Assembly: GCA_964508715.1 (NCBI GenBank)
Contig: CAZDUX010000010.1
Coordinates: 65,209 to 129,208, forward strand
Length of the DNA stretch: 64,000 bases
Reading direction: 5' to 3'
From: JAKALX01 sp964508715
GTDB taxonomy: Bacteria; Chloroflexota; Dehalococcoidia; Tepidiformales; Tepidiformaceae
Shown: in pieces, positions 6,527 through 15,344 of the stretch
Position numbering within the stretch: position 1 is the first letter of the stretch
Layout of the letters: the number at the start of each line of letters is the position of its first letter
Made by a program: the position numbers and the translations under genes
The notes under the pieces: model-generated
What the model was told of the DNA's origin: nothing
Database searches by the model: none
What the model saw: the letters and a program-made list of their open reading frames with translations, nothing else

Positions 6527-9500
6527 GGTGGAGTTCCCGGCCAGGGCGGTAAGTGAGCCCGCGATAACCACTGACAAAGCCTGCGTCACGGAAGCGCGGC
6601 GCTTGGGTCGATTGGGCAGCATCCTCACCGTCGATTCGTTCGATTGTCAGCGGTTTGCCATCGGTCGCAAGGCGCATCAATGCCGAAATCGCCAGCCCGC
6701 CCGCATCAGACTCGAAAGCGGGAAGCGTGACGAGCGCGCGGCCACTCCGTTCGATGTAGAGTGCCGGGTTACCGTTGACGAGGACGACGTGCGAACCAGC
6801 AGACCGTTGCAGGCCGCGCTTCTGGTCGCCGCGTTTCGGCCAGGGAATGGCAGCTCCATAGGGGTTCGCGGGGTCAGTGGCGGCGAGTATGCGGATGTCC
6901 GGTTCGTCAGGGAGGTCGCGTTCTGCACGAAGGCGGTCAACGGCCCCCGGAAGTGCGAACTGCGCCGCGCCGAGCCCTTCGATGAAGTAGCCGCGACGGA
7001 TGCGTCCCCCCTCTTCCATCGCCTTCAGGATGGGATAGACGGCGGAGAAACCGCCGGGGATACCCTCGGCCGAAACAGCCTCGCGCGTGACGACACCGTA
7101 GCGTTCGAGGAGAGCGGTAGCGAGCGCATGGGCCCGGGTGGTCGCGGCCAGGGCGCCCTGCTCCATCAGGCGAGGCGTGAGCGACCAGCGGCCGGCGGAT
7201 TCGGGCGGAAATGGGCTCGTGCGGCCACGCGGCGAATGCTTCGCCACCGTCCCTCGCCGGGGATGTGCGAGTGCCCGCAGCGGGGCGAATGTATCGTTCG
7301 TGACCTCCCCTGCCCAGACCAGGTCCCAGAGGGCATCGAGTAGCTGGCGTTGCGGGGCGCGGGTCGCGGCGATGAGGTCGGTGAAGAACAGGGCGCCATG
7401 TCCACGCAAGGCATCGAGCACCTGGCCATGGAGGTCGGTGGGCTCTTCGAGCGGTGTAGGAACGAGGAAGCTGGCGAGGCGGTCGCGGCGGGCGAGGGTG
7501 ATCCGGCCATCATCCCTGCCGAGGCGGCCACGGCCGGCCCACGCAACCTCGCCACCAGCCCCAAGTTCATCGAGGAGGCGCGGGTTATAGCCGTCGACAC
7601 GCACCGGAAGGATGTCACGCTCGAGCACCGAGGCGGGAATGGCCAGCCCCTCGAGCTGCGAAAGTGCGTCGCGCAGACGATCGATCCCGTTCGCACGGCT
7701 GTCGACGCCCTGCCATTTCGGGAGGAAGCGTGCGAAGGCGGCCTGGTCGACTGGCTCGACTTCGCGGCGCAGGCGGGCGAGCGAACGGCGGCGGAGCATG
7801 CGCAGCACGTCCGGGTCGCACCACTCTCGTTCGGCGCCACCGGGACGGAAGTCTCCATGGAGTATGGCCCCCGACGATTCGAGGCGGACGAGGGCCTCGC
7901 GCACGAGCAATTCCGGGATAGCCCAGCGGGCAGCCGGCTCATGGGCGGGGAACGGGACGTGGGTTCGGGCGTAGCGCGCCACGAGGCCATCGAGCGGAAG
8001 GCCGGCGCGCGCGAGAAACACCTCGGGGACACCGAGCGGTGGTGGTACACCAAGCGCGTCGCGATAGCGCCCGGCATCCTCGATCGGAATCCAGCGCTCT
8101 TCTCCCGCGATGCGGACACGACAGGCGCGGTGCCCGGATTCGAGGAGCGAAAGCCACCCGGGAAGTGCGGCGGGATCGGACACCCTGGCCGCCAGCTCAT
8201 ACTCCGATAGGTCACCAAGGCGGCGAAGGAGGTCGTGTAGCTGGTCGGCGTTGCGTGCCCGGCGGTTTTCGGCGAGTGCCTGCAACTCGAGCTCGACTTC
8301 GACGAACGCATCGGGATCCAGTAGTTCGCGGAGTTCGTCCTGGCCCAGGAGGTCGCGGAGAAGGGAGCGGTCGAGGGTAAGCGCCTGGGCACGGCGTTCG
8401 GCGAGCGGTGCATCACCCTCATACATGTAGGCGGCGATGTAGTCGAAAAGGAGCGACCGGGCGAACGGCGAGGCGTCCCGGGTCTCGACAGGCACAACGC
8501 GGATCTCGCGCGAACGGACGCGTGTGAGAATCTCGACCAGGCCGGGGAGGTCGAAGACGTCACGAAGGCACTCACGGTACGTCTCGAGGATGATGGGGAA
8601 CGAACCGTACCGGCTCGCAACACCGAGGAGATTCGCAGCGCGCTGGCGCTGGAGCCAGAGTGGGCTCCGTGCACCCGGGCGCCGTTTGGGCAGGAGCAGG
8701 GCACGGCCGGCGTTCTCGCGGAAATGTGCGGCGAACATCGCCGAGTTGGGGAGCCGGCTGGTGACGAGATCTTCGGCCTCTTCGGGGGCGGGAAAGAGGA
8801 GTTCGTGCGATGGCAGTTCGTCGCCCGTGGCGAATCGGATGGCGATGCCGTCATCACTCCAGATCGTCTGAACGTCGAAACCGGAGCGATCGGCGAGGAT
8901 AGCTTCAATGGCCTGGGCCCAGGGCGCGTGCACTCGCCCGCCGAAGGGCGTAAGGATGACTATCCGCCAGTCACCGAGCTCATCACGGAACCGCTCGACG
9001 ACGATCGTCCGGTCGGTTGGAAGGTGACCTGTAGCTTCGCGCTCTTCATCGAGGTAGGCGAGGAGATTGCGGGCCGCACGCTCATCGAGGTCGTGGCCGG
9101 CGGTCAGGCGCTCCACGGCGCGCTCAGGCTCGTTGATTGAGGCGATCTCACGGGTGAACGCGCCAATCGCTTCGCCGAGCTCGAGTGGACGGCCGACACC
9201 GTCACCCTTCCAGAACGGCATCTTTCCCGGCTCACCGGGTGCCGGGGAGACGATGACCTGGTCGCGGGTAATCTGCTCGATTCGCCAGGAGGTCGCACCC
9301 AGGAGAAACGTCTCACCAGGGCGGCTCTCGTAGACCATCTCCTCGTCGAGCTCTCCAACACGCGGCCCGCCCACGCCGAGGAAGACGCCATAGAGGCCGC
9401 GGTCGGGGATGGTGCCGGCGTTGATGATGGCGATCGTACGGGCGTCATTGCGGCTGGAGAGGATGTCGGTCGCACGGTCCCAGAGGATTCGGGGGCGGAG

Positions 9501-10994
9501 ATCGGCGAAGTCGTCGGACGGGTATTGGCCCGCGAGCATGCCGAGGACAGATTCGAGGACATCGCGGCTCAGGGTGGCGAAGGTGTAGGTGCGGTGGATG
9601 ACGCGAAGTAACTCATCGACCGTGTAGTCGTCCATCGCGCACATCGCGACGATCTGCTGAGCGAGGACGTCGAGCGGGTTCTTCGGTACCTCGGTGCGTT
9701 CGATCAGGCCACCGTGCATTCGCCGGGTGACGACGGCGCATTCGAGCAGGTCGCCACGGAACTTGGGGAAGATGCGTCCGACGCTCGGAGCATCAACCTG
9801 GTGACCTGCCCGTCCAACGCGTTGAAGCCCGCGGGCAACCGATTTCGGCGATTCGACCTGGATGACGAGATCGACCGCACCCATGTCGATGCCGAGCTCG
9901 AGCGAACTCGTGCAGACGAGGCCGGGAAGCAGCCCTGCTTTGAGGCGTTCTTCGATGTCGGTGCGCTGCTCCCGGGAGACCGACCCATGGTGGGCGCGCA
10001 GGAGCTCTTCACCTGCAAGCTCATTGATACGCGTCGCAAGGCGCTCAGCGAGCCGGCGGTTGTTGACGAAGATAAGGGTGGAACGATGGCCCTTCACGAG
10101 TTCGAGGAGCTCGGGATAGAGCGCGGGCCAGAGTGACGTACCCCCTTCGTAGCCGGTTCCTCCATGGAGGGGGTCGAGCGGGACGTACCCCTCGTTGAGC
10201 TGTGGATTCGCCATATCGTCAACGGGCACGATGACCTCGAGGTCGAGATCCTTCCGCGCGCCCGCGTCGGCGATGCAGACGGGCCGGTCGCCGCCGAGGT
10301 AGCGAGCGACCTCCTCCAGCGGGCGCTGCGTTGCAGAAAGGCCGATGCGCTGGGGCGGGCGTTCGGTTAGAAGTTCGAGGCGTTCCAGGGAGAGAGCGAG
10401 GTGGGAGCCGCGCTTGGTGGCGGCCATCGTGTGGATCTCGTCGACGATGACCGCCTGGACCGAGCGCAAGACCTCGCGCGAGCGCGACGTGAGCATGAGG
10501 TAGAGCGACTCGGGCGTGGTGATGAGGATATCAGGCGGGTTGCGGCGGATATCCTCGCGCTCCTTCGTCGCGGTGTCGCCGGTACGAGTCGCAACGCGGA
10601 TGTCGGGGAGGGCCATGCCCTCGCGGCTGGCCGCAATGCGAAGTCCGGCGAGTGGGGCGCGAAGGTTACGCTCGATATCGTAGGAGAGCGCTTTGAGGGG
10701 CGAGACGTAGAGGACCGAGACAGAGCGATTGCCGATTGCGGATTGCCCCGGGGTTCGCGCCGCAGCTTCCACAGGTGGACGCTGGATGAGCTGATCGAGG
10801 CACCAGAGGAAGGCGGCCAGCGTCTTGCCCGAGCCGGTGGGCGCACAGAGGAGGGTGTGCTCGCCGCGCGAGATCGCGTCCCAGCCGAGGAGCTGGGCCT
10901 GGGTCGGCGCGGCGAACGTGGCTTCGAACCAGGCGCGCGTGGCGGGGGTGAAGCGTTCGAGCACGGGGTGGGTCGGCGCTGGCACGTGGATCAT
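6513..10994 (-). CDS. lhr: Lhr-type superfamily 2 DNA helicase
   Basis: This 1,493-residue protein has the full-length Lhr size. Motif I TGSGKT (about 52-57), motif II DEIH (about 177) and motif III SAT (about 210) lie in the N-terminal RecA domain. The second RecA domain includes VGRAGHQ (about 400). A Lhr-specific winged helix and a long C-terminal extension follow. Lhr is an ATP-dependent 3'-5' helicase active in DNA repair. An in-frame 21-bp insert of three CGATTGC heptamers encodes a short QSAIGNR-like loop near residue 87. It heads the lhr-nei operon. Confidence 0.93.
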   Translation of the reverse strand: MIHVPAPTHPVLERFTPATRAWFEATFAAPTQAQLLGWDAISRGEHTLLCAPTGSGKTLAAFLWCLDQLIQRPPVEAAARTPGQSAIGNRSVSVLYVSPLKALSYDIERNLRAPLAGLRIAASREGMALPDIRVATRTGDTATKEREDIRRNPPDILITTPESLYLMLTSRSREVLRSVQAVIVDEIHTMAATKRGSHLALSLERLELLTERPPQRIGLSATQRPLEEVARYLGGDRPVCIADAGARKDLDLEVIVPVDDMANPQLNEGYVPLDPLHGGTGYEGGTSLWPALYPELLELVKGHRSTLIFVNNRRLAERLATRINELAGEELLRAHHGSVSREQRTDIEERLKAGLLPGLVCTSSLELGIDMGAVDLVIQVESPKSVARGLQRVGRAGHQVDAPSVGRIFPKFRGDLLECAVVTRRMHGGLIERTEVPKNPLDVLAQQIVAMCAMDDYTVDELLRVIHRTYTFATLSRDVLESVLGMLAGQYPSDDFADLRPRILWDRATDILSSRNDARTIAIINAGTIPDRGLYGVFLGVGGPRVGELDEEMVYESRPGETFLLGATSWRIEQITRDQVIVSPAPGEPGKMPFWKGDGVGRPLELGEAIGAFTREIASINEPERAVERLTAGHDLDERAARNLLAYLDEEREATGHLPTDRTIVVERFRDELGDWRIVILTPFGGRVHAPWAQAIEAILADRSGFDVQTIWSDDGIAIRFATGDELPSHELLFPAPEEAEDLVTSRLPNSAMFAAHFRENAGRALLLPKRRPGARSPLWLQRQRAANLLGVASRYGSFPIILETYRECLRDVFDLPGLVEILTRVRSREIRVVPVETRDASPFARSLLFDYIAAYMYEGDAPLAERRAQALTLDRSLLRDLLGQDELRELLDPDAFVEVELELQALAENRRARNADQLHDLLRRLGDLSEYELAARVSDPAALPGWLSLLESGHRACRVRIAGEERWIPIEDAGRYRDALGVPPPLGVPEVFLARAGLPLDGLVARYARTHVPFPAHEPAARWAIPELLVREALVRLESSGAILHGDFRPGGAEREWCDPDVLRMLRRRSLARLRREVEPVDQAAFARFLPKWQGVDSRANGIDRLRDALSQLEGLAIPASVLERDILPVRVDGYNPRLLDELGAGGEVAWAGRGRLGRDDGRITLARRDRLASFLVPTPLEEPTDLHGQVLDALRGHGALFFTDLIAATRAPQRQLLDALWDLVWAGEVTNDTFAPLRALAHPRRGTVAKHSPRGRTSPFPPESAGRWSLTPRLMEQGALAATTRAHALATALLERYGVVTREAVSAEGIPGGFSAVYPILKAMEEGGRIRRGYFIEGLGAAQFALPGAVDRLRAERDLPDEPDIRILAATDPANPYGAAIPWPKRGDQKRGLQRSAGSHVVLVNGNPALYIERSGRALVTLPAFESDAGGLAISALMRLATDGKPLTIERIDGEDAAQSTQAPRFRDAGFVSGYRGLTYRPGRELHHAGG

Positions 10995-11334
10995 TGTGGC
11001 AGATCCCGCAATAGCAGAACAGGCGTTCTATCGGCGGACGAAGCGCCATCTCGCCAGCCGGTGGCCATGGTGGCGGACGGCGTGATCGCGCGCGAGGAGT
11101 ATGCGGCGGTCGGCGGCGGCACGGTGGCGTGCCTAGAACTGCATAGGTTCCCGGTCATACATTCGACCGTCATCGTCCACGGGCCGTGCAGGATCTCGGG
11201 CGCTGCGATATAGAGCAGACGCAGAGGGCCGCCTCCCGCTGAACGCCACTCGTCCGGACACAACGATAGAGCCGTGAGTGTCTCCACCCACGGCTCGTTG
11301 TTGTAGCCGCTGCCTGTCGGGTTCTGTCTTTCGA
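10995..11334. other. 340-bp stretch without a supported gene
   Basis: This lies between leftward gap and leftward lhr. I see no coding signal with a plausible start or conserved protein motif. It should hold the lhr promoter and the 3' end of the gap transcript, including the hairpin at 11268-11305. Confidence 0.6.
11268..11305 (-). terminator. Hairpin downstream of gap
   Basis: An 8-bp perfect stem, GAGCCGTG / CACGGCTC on the plus strand, with a 12-nt loop lies about 40 nt past the gap stop codon. The tail is only weakly U-rich on the minus strand (TCTATCGTTGTG). Confidence 0.5.
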
Positions 11335-12351
11335 CTAGAGGCCCTTCTCGACGAGGAAGTTACAGAGGTCGCTGATCCGGCAGGCGTAGCCCCACTCGTT
11401 GTCGTACCAGGCGGCGATCTTCACCAGGTTGCCGCCGACGACATTTGTGGACATGCCATCAACGATGCTCGACCGCTCGTCACCCTTCATATCCATCGAG
11501 ACAACCGGGTCCATCGTGACGCCCAGGATGCCCTTCATCTTCTCGCCGGCGTTCTCGGAGAGGACCTGGTTGACCTCTTCCTTCGTCGTGTCGCGGTCGG
11601 TGAGGGCGACGATTTCGACGATGGAGACGGTGGGCGTGGGGACGCGATACGCGAGGCCGTCGAGCTTGCCTTCGATCTCGGGGATCACGAGCTTGAGCGC
11701 ACGGGCGGCGCCGGTCGAGGTCGGCACGATATTCATCGCCCCGGCGCGCATCTCGCGAAGGTCACTGCCAGCCGCCTTGTCGAGGATCTGCTGGCTGTTG
11801 GTGTAGGAGTGGATGGTCGTCATCTGGCCCTTCTGGATACCGAAGTTATCGACCAGCGTCTTGACCACCGGCGCGAGGCCGTTCGTGGTGCAGCTCGCAT
11901 TGGAGATGACGTGATGCTTCGAGGGGTCGTACGCCTCGGGATTGACGCCGAGGACGAGAGTCACGTCCTCATTCTTGGCGGGGGCGCTGATGATGACCTT
12001 CTTCACGCTATCGCGCCGGTGAGCGGCGGCCTTCGTGGCGTCTGTAAACAAGCCCGTTGATTCGATGACAATCTCGGCGCCAACCGACCCCCATGGAATC
12101 GCACCGGGGTCACGCTCGGCGAACACTTTCACGATGTGGCCATCGATCGAGAGCCCATCGGCCTCGGCCTTGATCTCCTTGTCCCAGCGGCCGTAGTTGC
12201 TGTCGTACTTCAGCAGGTTGGCGTTTGTTTCGATGGCCACGAGGTCGTTGATCGCGACGACTTCGAATTTGCCGGGGTAGCGGTCCGTAAGTGCCTTGAG
12301 GACCTGGCGACCGATGCGGCCGAAGCCGTTGATACCAACTTTGGTGACCAT
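11335..12351 (-). CDS. gap: Glyceraldehyde-3-phosphate dehydrogenase, type I
   Basis: The 338-residue enzyme has the N-terminal NAD-binding motif GINGFGRIGR (residues 6-15), the catalytic SNASCTTN (about 150-157), and the C-terminal WYDNEWGYACR. It converts glyceraldehyde-3-phosphate, phosphate and NAD(P)+ to 1,3-bisphosphoglycerate in glycolysis or gluconeogenesis. No pgk or tpi is adjacent, so it appears to be a single-gene unit with a hairpin downstream. Confidence 0.96.
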   Translation of the reverse strand: MVTKVGINGFGRIGRQVLKALTDRYPGKFEVVAINDLVAIETNANLLKYDSNYGRWDKEIKAEADGLSIDGHIVKVFAERDPGAIPWGSVGAEIVIESTGLFTDATKAAAHRRDSVKKVIISAPAKNEDVTLVLGVNPEAYDPSKHHVISNASCTTNGLAPVVKTLVDNFGIQKGQMTTIHSYTNSQQILDKAAGSDLREMRAGAMNIVPTSTGAARALKLVIPEIEGKLDGLAYRVPTPTVSIVEIVALTDRDTTKEEVNQVLSENAGEKMKGILGVTMDPVVSMDMKGDERSSIVDGMSTNVVGGNLVKIAAWYDNEWGYACRISDLCNFLVEKGL

Positions 12352-12648
12352 GTTGCGAAGACCCCCGCGCGAGTGCGTGATGATTCCTCCAGCCTACCCA
12401 TTTCGAGTTCACGGGGCCACAGGGAAAGGGCATCCGAGAGACAGCGAGAAGTCATTAGGGCCGAATGGAGGCAGAGGCTGGGCCTATAGGTGAGCCACGA
12501 GTCCGCCTTCATATATTTCTCCTCTTGATATCCATAGTCTTCGTCGATGTCTCTGGGCAGGGAGATATACAGATTCGACTACCAGAAGCCGGTGGTGTGG
12601 ATGAATCTGTAAGAGCGAAAAGCGATTTCGAATGGGAGAACCTCAAAG

Positions 12649-12762
12649 ATGACCCGACGCCACGTAGTCTGCCCGCATTGCGACCTCCAGTTCATGTCCG
12701 CGCTGTCCAAGACGTTTTGCCCGGGCTGCCATGTCCTGATCGAGCCACGCGACCTGGCCTGA
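12649..12762 (+). CDS. 37-residue zinc-ribbon microprotein
   Basis: A 37-codon frame starts at ATG 12649. It has two cysteine knuckles, CPHC (residues 8-11) and CPGC (24-27), exactly the spacing of a small treble-clef or zinc ribbon. GGGAG lies 10 nt before the start. A strong terminator follows 31 nt after the stop, so the unit has its own end. I do not know the function; RNA or protein binding is typical of such minimal ribbons. Confidence 0.6.
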   Translation: MTRRHVVCPHCDLQFMSALSKTFCPGCHVLIEPRDLA

Positions 12763-12793
12763 CCCCCTGCCAGCAAAGGGCTCGCGGAACAAG

Positions 12794-12824
12794 CCCCTCA
12801 CCTTCCCGGGTGAGGGGTTCTTTG
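12794..12824 (+). terminator. Intrinsic terminator after zinc-ribbon microprotein gene
   Basis: A perfect 9-bp stem CCCCTCACC (12794-12802) / GGTGAGGGG (12809-12817) with a 6-nt loop is followed by TTCTTT. Confidence 0.85.
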
Positions 12825-12863
12825 TACACCGTTTCCGAGGGGATTCCCCGATTCGCTCAGGAG

Positions 12864-13415
12864 ATGAAGGCATGCCACTATGCCCCCATGTGGAATCGGG
12901 CGCCCCTCGCGCTCGCCGCAGGGCTGTTCATCCTGGGAGCCGCCGGGCTGCTGGCCACCGCCGCTGATCCCTGGGAGACCACCGCGTACCTCGGCTTTGG
13001 GCGTAGCGAACCAACCCCCGCGCCCCTGGATATGCGGTCGGCGCAGGCACCCGTCCTGCCGGGGAACCTGCCCCTGGCGCCACCAACGGTCACCATGACA
13101 GCCGAACCCGTGGCCGAGCATCACGCGGCGGTCGCGACACCTCTTCCCACGGCCATCCCGACGCCCACTCCGCGCCCGCCGCTCTTCATCGGTGCGGTCG
13201 CATCCGACGAGGCACATGAGCTCGCGACGCCAACACCCGGCCCACGCCGAGCGATCATGATCGGGAGGGACGACGGAGAGATGCCTGGCGATCCCGGGGC
13301 GACACCGGTGGAGCCCGCAACAACTCCTGTGGAGACCCCCACACCGGCGGAGATGACACCCGGGCCGAGCGAAGCATCCGCCACTCCCGAGGCGACGCCC
13401 GAACCGGCCGGATAG
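12864..13415 (+). CDS. Exported Pro/Thr-rich protein
   Basis: The product has about 183 residues. A hydrophobic segment after MWNRAP (from ATG 12888) acts as a signal peptide or membrane anchor. The rest is low-complexity sequence rich in Pro, Thr and Ala (runs such as PTPTPRPP and ATPEATPEPAG), expected to be extended and extracytoplasmic. The start is either 12864 or 12888; AGGAG abuts the first, which makes the second plausible. No known domain is visible. Confidence 0.6.
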   Translation: MKACHYAPMWNRAPLALAAGLFILGAAGLLATAADPWETTAYLGFGRSEPTPAPLDMRSAQAPVLPGNLPLAPPTVTMTAEPVAEHHAAVATPLPTAIPTPTPRPPLFIGAVASDEAHELATPTPGPRRAIMIGRDDGEMPGDPGATPVEPATTPVETPTPAEMTPGPSEASATPEATPEPAG

Positions 13416-13483
13416 CACTGTCGCGACTACCGGTTAGAAGGGTTCGGCTGTACGCTGGGGCCACTTTCAATCGGAGAGATCCA

Positions 13484-14737
13484 GTGAAGATTCACGAGTT
13501 CCAGGCGAAGGAACTATTCGCGAAGCATGGCGTGGCGGTACCCCGTGGCCGTGTCGCATCGACTGCGGCCGAGGCGAAGGCGATCGCAGAGGAACTCGGC
13601 GGCAAGGTAGTGGTAAAAGCCCAGATCCATGCCGGCGGACGCGGAAAAGGCCGCCTCGTCGCGGCAAATGAAACCGCCAGCATGTATCAGCAGCTCATCT
13701 CCGACCCCGCGAACACGTCGGGACAGGTGAAGGGTGACCGGGTGGGCGGCGTCCGTCTCGCCAACACGCCCGCTGAGGCTGAGCGCGAAGCGGCGAACAT
13801 CCTCGGCAAGCACCTCGTCTCCATTCAGACCGGCGCCGAGGGCAAGCTCGTGAAGAACGTCCTTGTCGAGGAGCAGTCGGCAGTAGCGAAGGAGTTCTAC
13901 CTCGCGATCATCGTCGACGGGGCACAGGGATCGCCGTTGATCATGGCCTCGACCGAGGGCGGCCAGGAGATCGAGGTCGTCGCCCACAACAATCCCGAAG
14001 CGATCGCCCGCATCCCGGTGAACCCAGCCGCTGGCTTCCAGGGCTACGTCGGCCGCGATGTAGCCGCCGCGCTCGGGCTCAAGGGTGACCAGGCGGACCA
14101 GGCGGCGAAGCTGGCAGCGGGTCTCTACGCGACGTTCATGGCGACCGACGCGAGCCTCGTCGAGGTCAACCCGCTCGTCGTGACCGAAGAGGGCAGGGTT
14201 ATCGCGCTCGACGGCAAGCTGAACATCGACGACAACGCACTCTTCCGCCACAAGGACCTCGAGGCCCTGCGCGACAAGGACGAAGAGGACCCGCTCGAAG
14301 TATTGGCGGGAGATCTCGGCGTTGCCAACTTCATCAAGCTCGACGGGAACATCGGCTGCATCGTGAACGGCGCGGGCCTCGCGATGGCGACCATGGACAC
14401 CATCAAGCTCGCGGGGGGCGAGCCGGCAAACTTCCTCGACATCGGCACCGTTAATGACCCGCAGCGCGTGGTGAACGCGCTCAAGGTGATCATCGAGGAC
14501 TCGTCGGTGAAGGCGATCCTGGTGAACATCTTCGGCGGCATGGCGCGGGTCGACATCATCGCCCAGGGCGTGATCGATGCCCACAAGCAGATCGACATCA
14601 AGGTGCCGGTCGTGATGCGGCTCGTGGGCACGAACCTGGCCGAAGGCGAGAAGCTCGTGGCCGAGTCCGGCCTACCGCTCATTCGCGCGAACGGGCTCGC
14701 CGAAGCGGCGCGCAAGGCGGTCGAGGCGGCGGCGTAG
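13484..14737 (+). CDS. sucC: Succinate-CoA ligase, beta subunit
   Basis: The 417-residue protein starts (GTG) KIHEFQAKELF and has an ATP-grasp domain (VVKAQIHAGGRGKGR, residues 42-56; EVNPLVV about 225) and a C-terminal CoA-ligase domain with NGAGLAMATMD and VNIFGGMARVD. It joins the alpha subunit to interconvert succinyl-CoA and succinate with phosphorylation of ADP or GDP. GGAGAG lies 6 nt before the GTG. The partner sucD, usually next door, is absent here, so the subunits are encoded apart or sucD has been rearranged. Confidence 0.95.
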   Translation: MKIHEFQAKELFAKHGVAVPRGRVASTAAEAKAIAEELGGKVVVKAQIHAGGRGKGRLVAANETASMYQQLISDPANTSGQVKGDRVGGVRLANTPAEAEREAANILGKHLVSIQTGAEGKLVKNVLVEEQSAVAKEFYLAIIVDGAQGSPLIMASTEGGQEIEVVAHNNPEAIARIPVNPAAGFQGYVGRDVAAALGLKGDQADQAAKLAAGLYATFMATDASLVEVNPLVVTEEGRVIALDGKLNIDDNALFRHKDLEALRDKDEEDPLEVLAGDLGVANFIKLDGNIGCIVNGAGLAMATMDTIKLAGGEPANFLDIGTVNDPQRVVNALKVIIEDSSVKAILVNIFGGMARVDIIAQGVIDAHKQIDIKVPVVMRLVGTNLAEGEKLVAESGLPLIRANGLAEAARKAVEAAA

Positions 14738-14776
14738 CGGCAAGATTCGGCCTCCCCGACCTCCCGACTTTCCGCA

Positions 14777-14802
14777 GTAGCCCCGGTTCGAACCGGGGCT
14801 AC
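14777..14802. repeat. Perfect 26-nt palindrome downstream of sucC
   Basis: The half-site GTAGCCCCGGTTC is followed immediately by its exact reverse complement. It lies 40 nt after the sucC stop. It could form a hairpin or cruciform and act as a transcription end or protein site, but no U tract follows on either strand. Confidence 0.7.
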
Positions 14803-14893
14803 GTGCACATTCCCGGGCGCTTCACCTGTTTGTTCAGCGATTGTTAGGGATTCGCGGGTGCCTTCGCCAATCCCGGTGGGCCTACGATGCCTC

Positions 14894-15214
14894 GTGACCA
14901 ATACCATTTGGTGGGTTGAGTGGGCCAGCGGCGGACAGCGCATACCCTTGACGCGCCGCGTTCGCACCGGTCGAATGCCAGACAACGCCATTGTCCTGTC
15001 GGATCCAAGAGCCTCCCGCTGTCACTGCACCGTCGTGGCGTCGGGAAGCGAGTGCGTCGTGGACGCTCGATCGGCACGTAACGGCATTCTGATGGGCGGC
15101 CGCAGGGTGAACCATGCATCACTGCTCGGTGGCCAGGGCTTCTCCAAAGGCGAGAAGATGCAATTGAATGACGGGGGATCATTCCGCGAAGGGGCTCACC
15201 CGGGTACTGCCTAA
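14894..15214 (+). pseudogene. FHA-domain protein, probably cut short by an in-frame stop
   Basis: The frame encodes an FHA (phosphothreonine-binding) core: GRMPDNAIVLSDPRASRCHC, then VVDARSARNGILMGGRRV. The TAA at 15212 comes where the last FHA strands should be. The same frame continues after it as IELIFAGSATD, which looks like the missing strand. I read this as a gene broken by a nonsense mutation, or a short diverged FHA protein. The likely start is GTG 14894, 5 nt after a TACGAT box. No kinase or partner lies nearby. Confidence 0.55.
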
Positions 15215-15344
15215 ATCGAGCTCATATTTGCCGGTTCCGCGACGGATATCAACCTGGCTAGAAAGATCCGGACCGCCAACCTCATAATCAACGGAAAGGT
15301 GCCCGGTGTGCCCAGGGGCGCACCAGCCGGGGACCATCCTGCGG

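Noticed and set aside
7166..8908. Long frame in another phase inside lhr
   Set aside because: The translation is Ser/Arg-rich with no domain, and lhr motifs run continuously in the other frame.
10991..11287. 98-codon frame between gap and lhr
   Set aside because: No ribosome-binding site or recognisable domain; composition is that of non-coding GC-rich DNA.
12210..12512. Minus-strand 100-codon frame with a good AGGAG before its ATG
   Set aside because: Most of it overlaps gap in another phase and the protein is Ser/Arg-rich without family features. The GGAG may be coincidental.
14777..14802. tRNA T-arm (contains GGTTCGAACC)
   Set aside because: It is a symmetric palindrome with no anticodon or acceptor arm around it.
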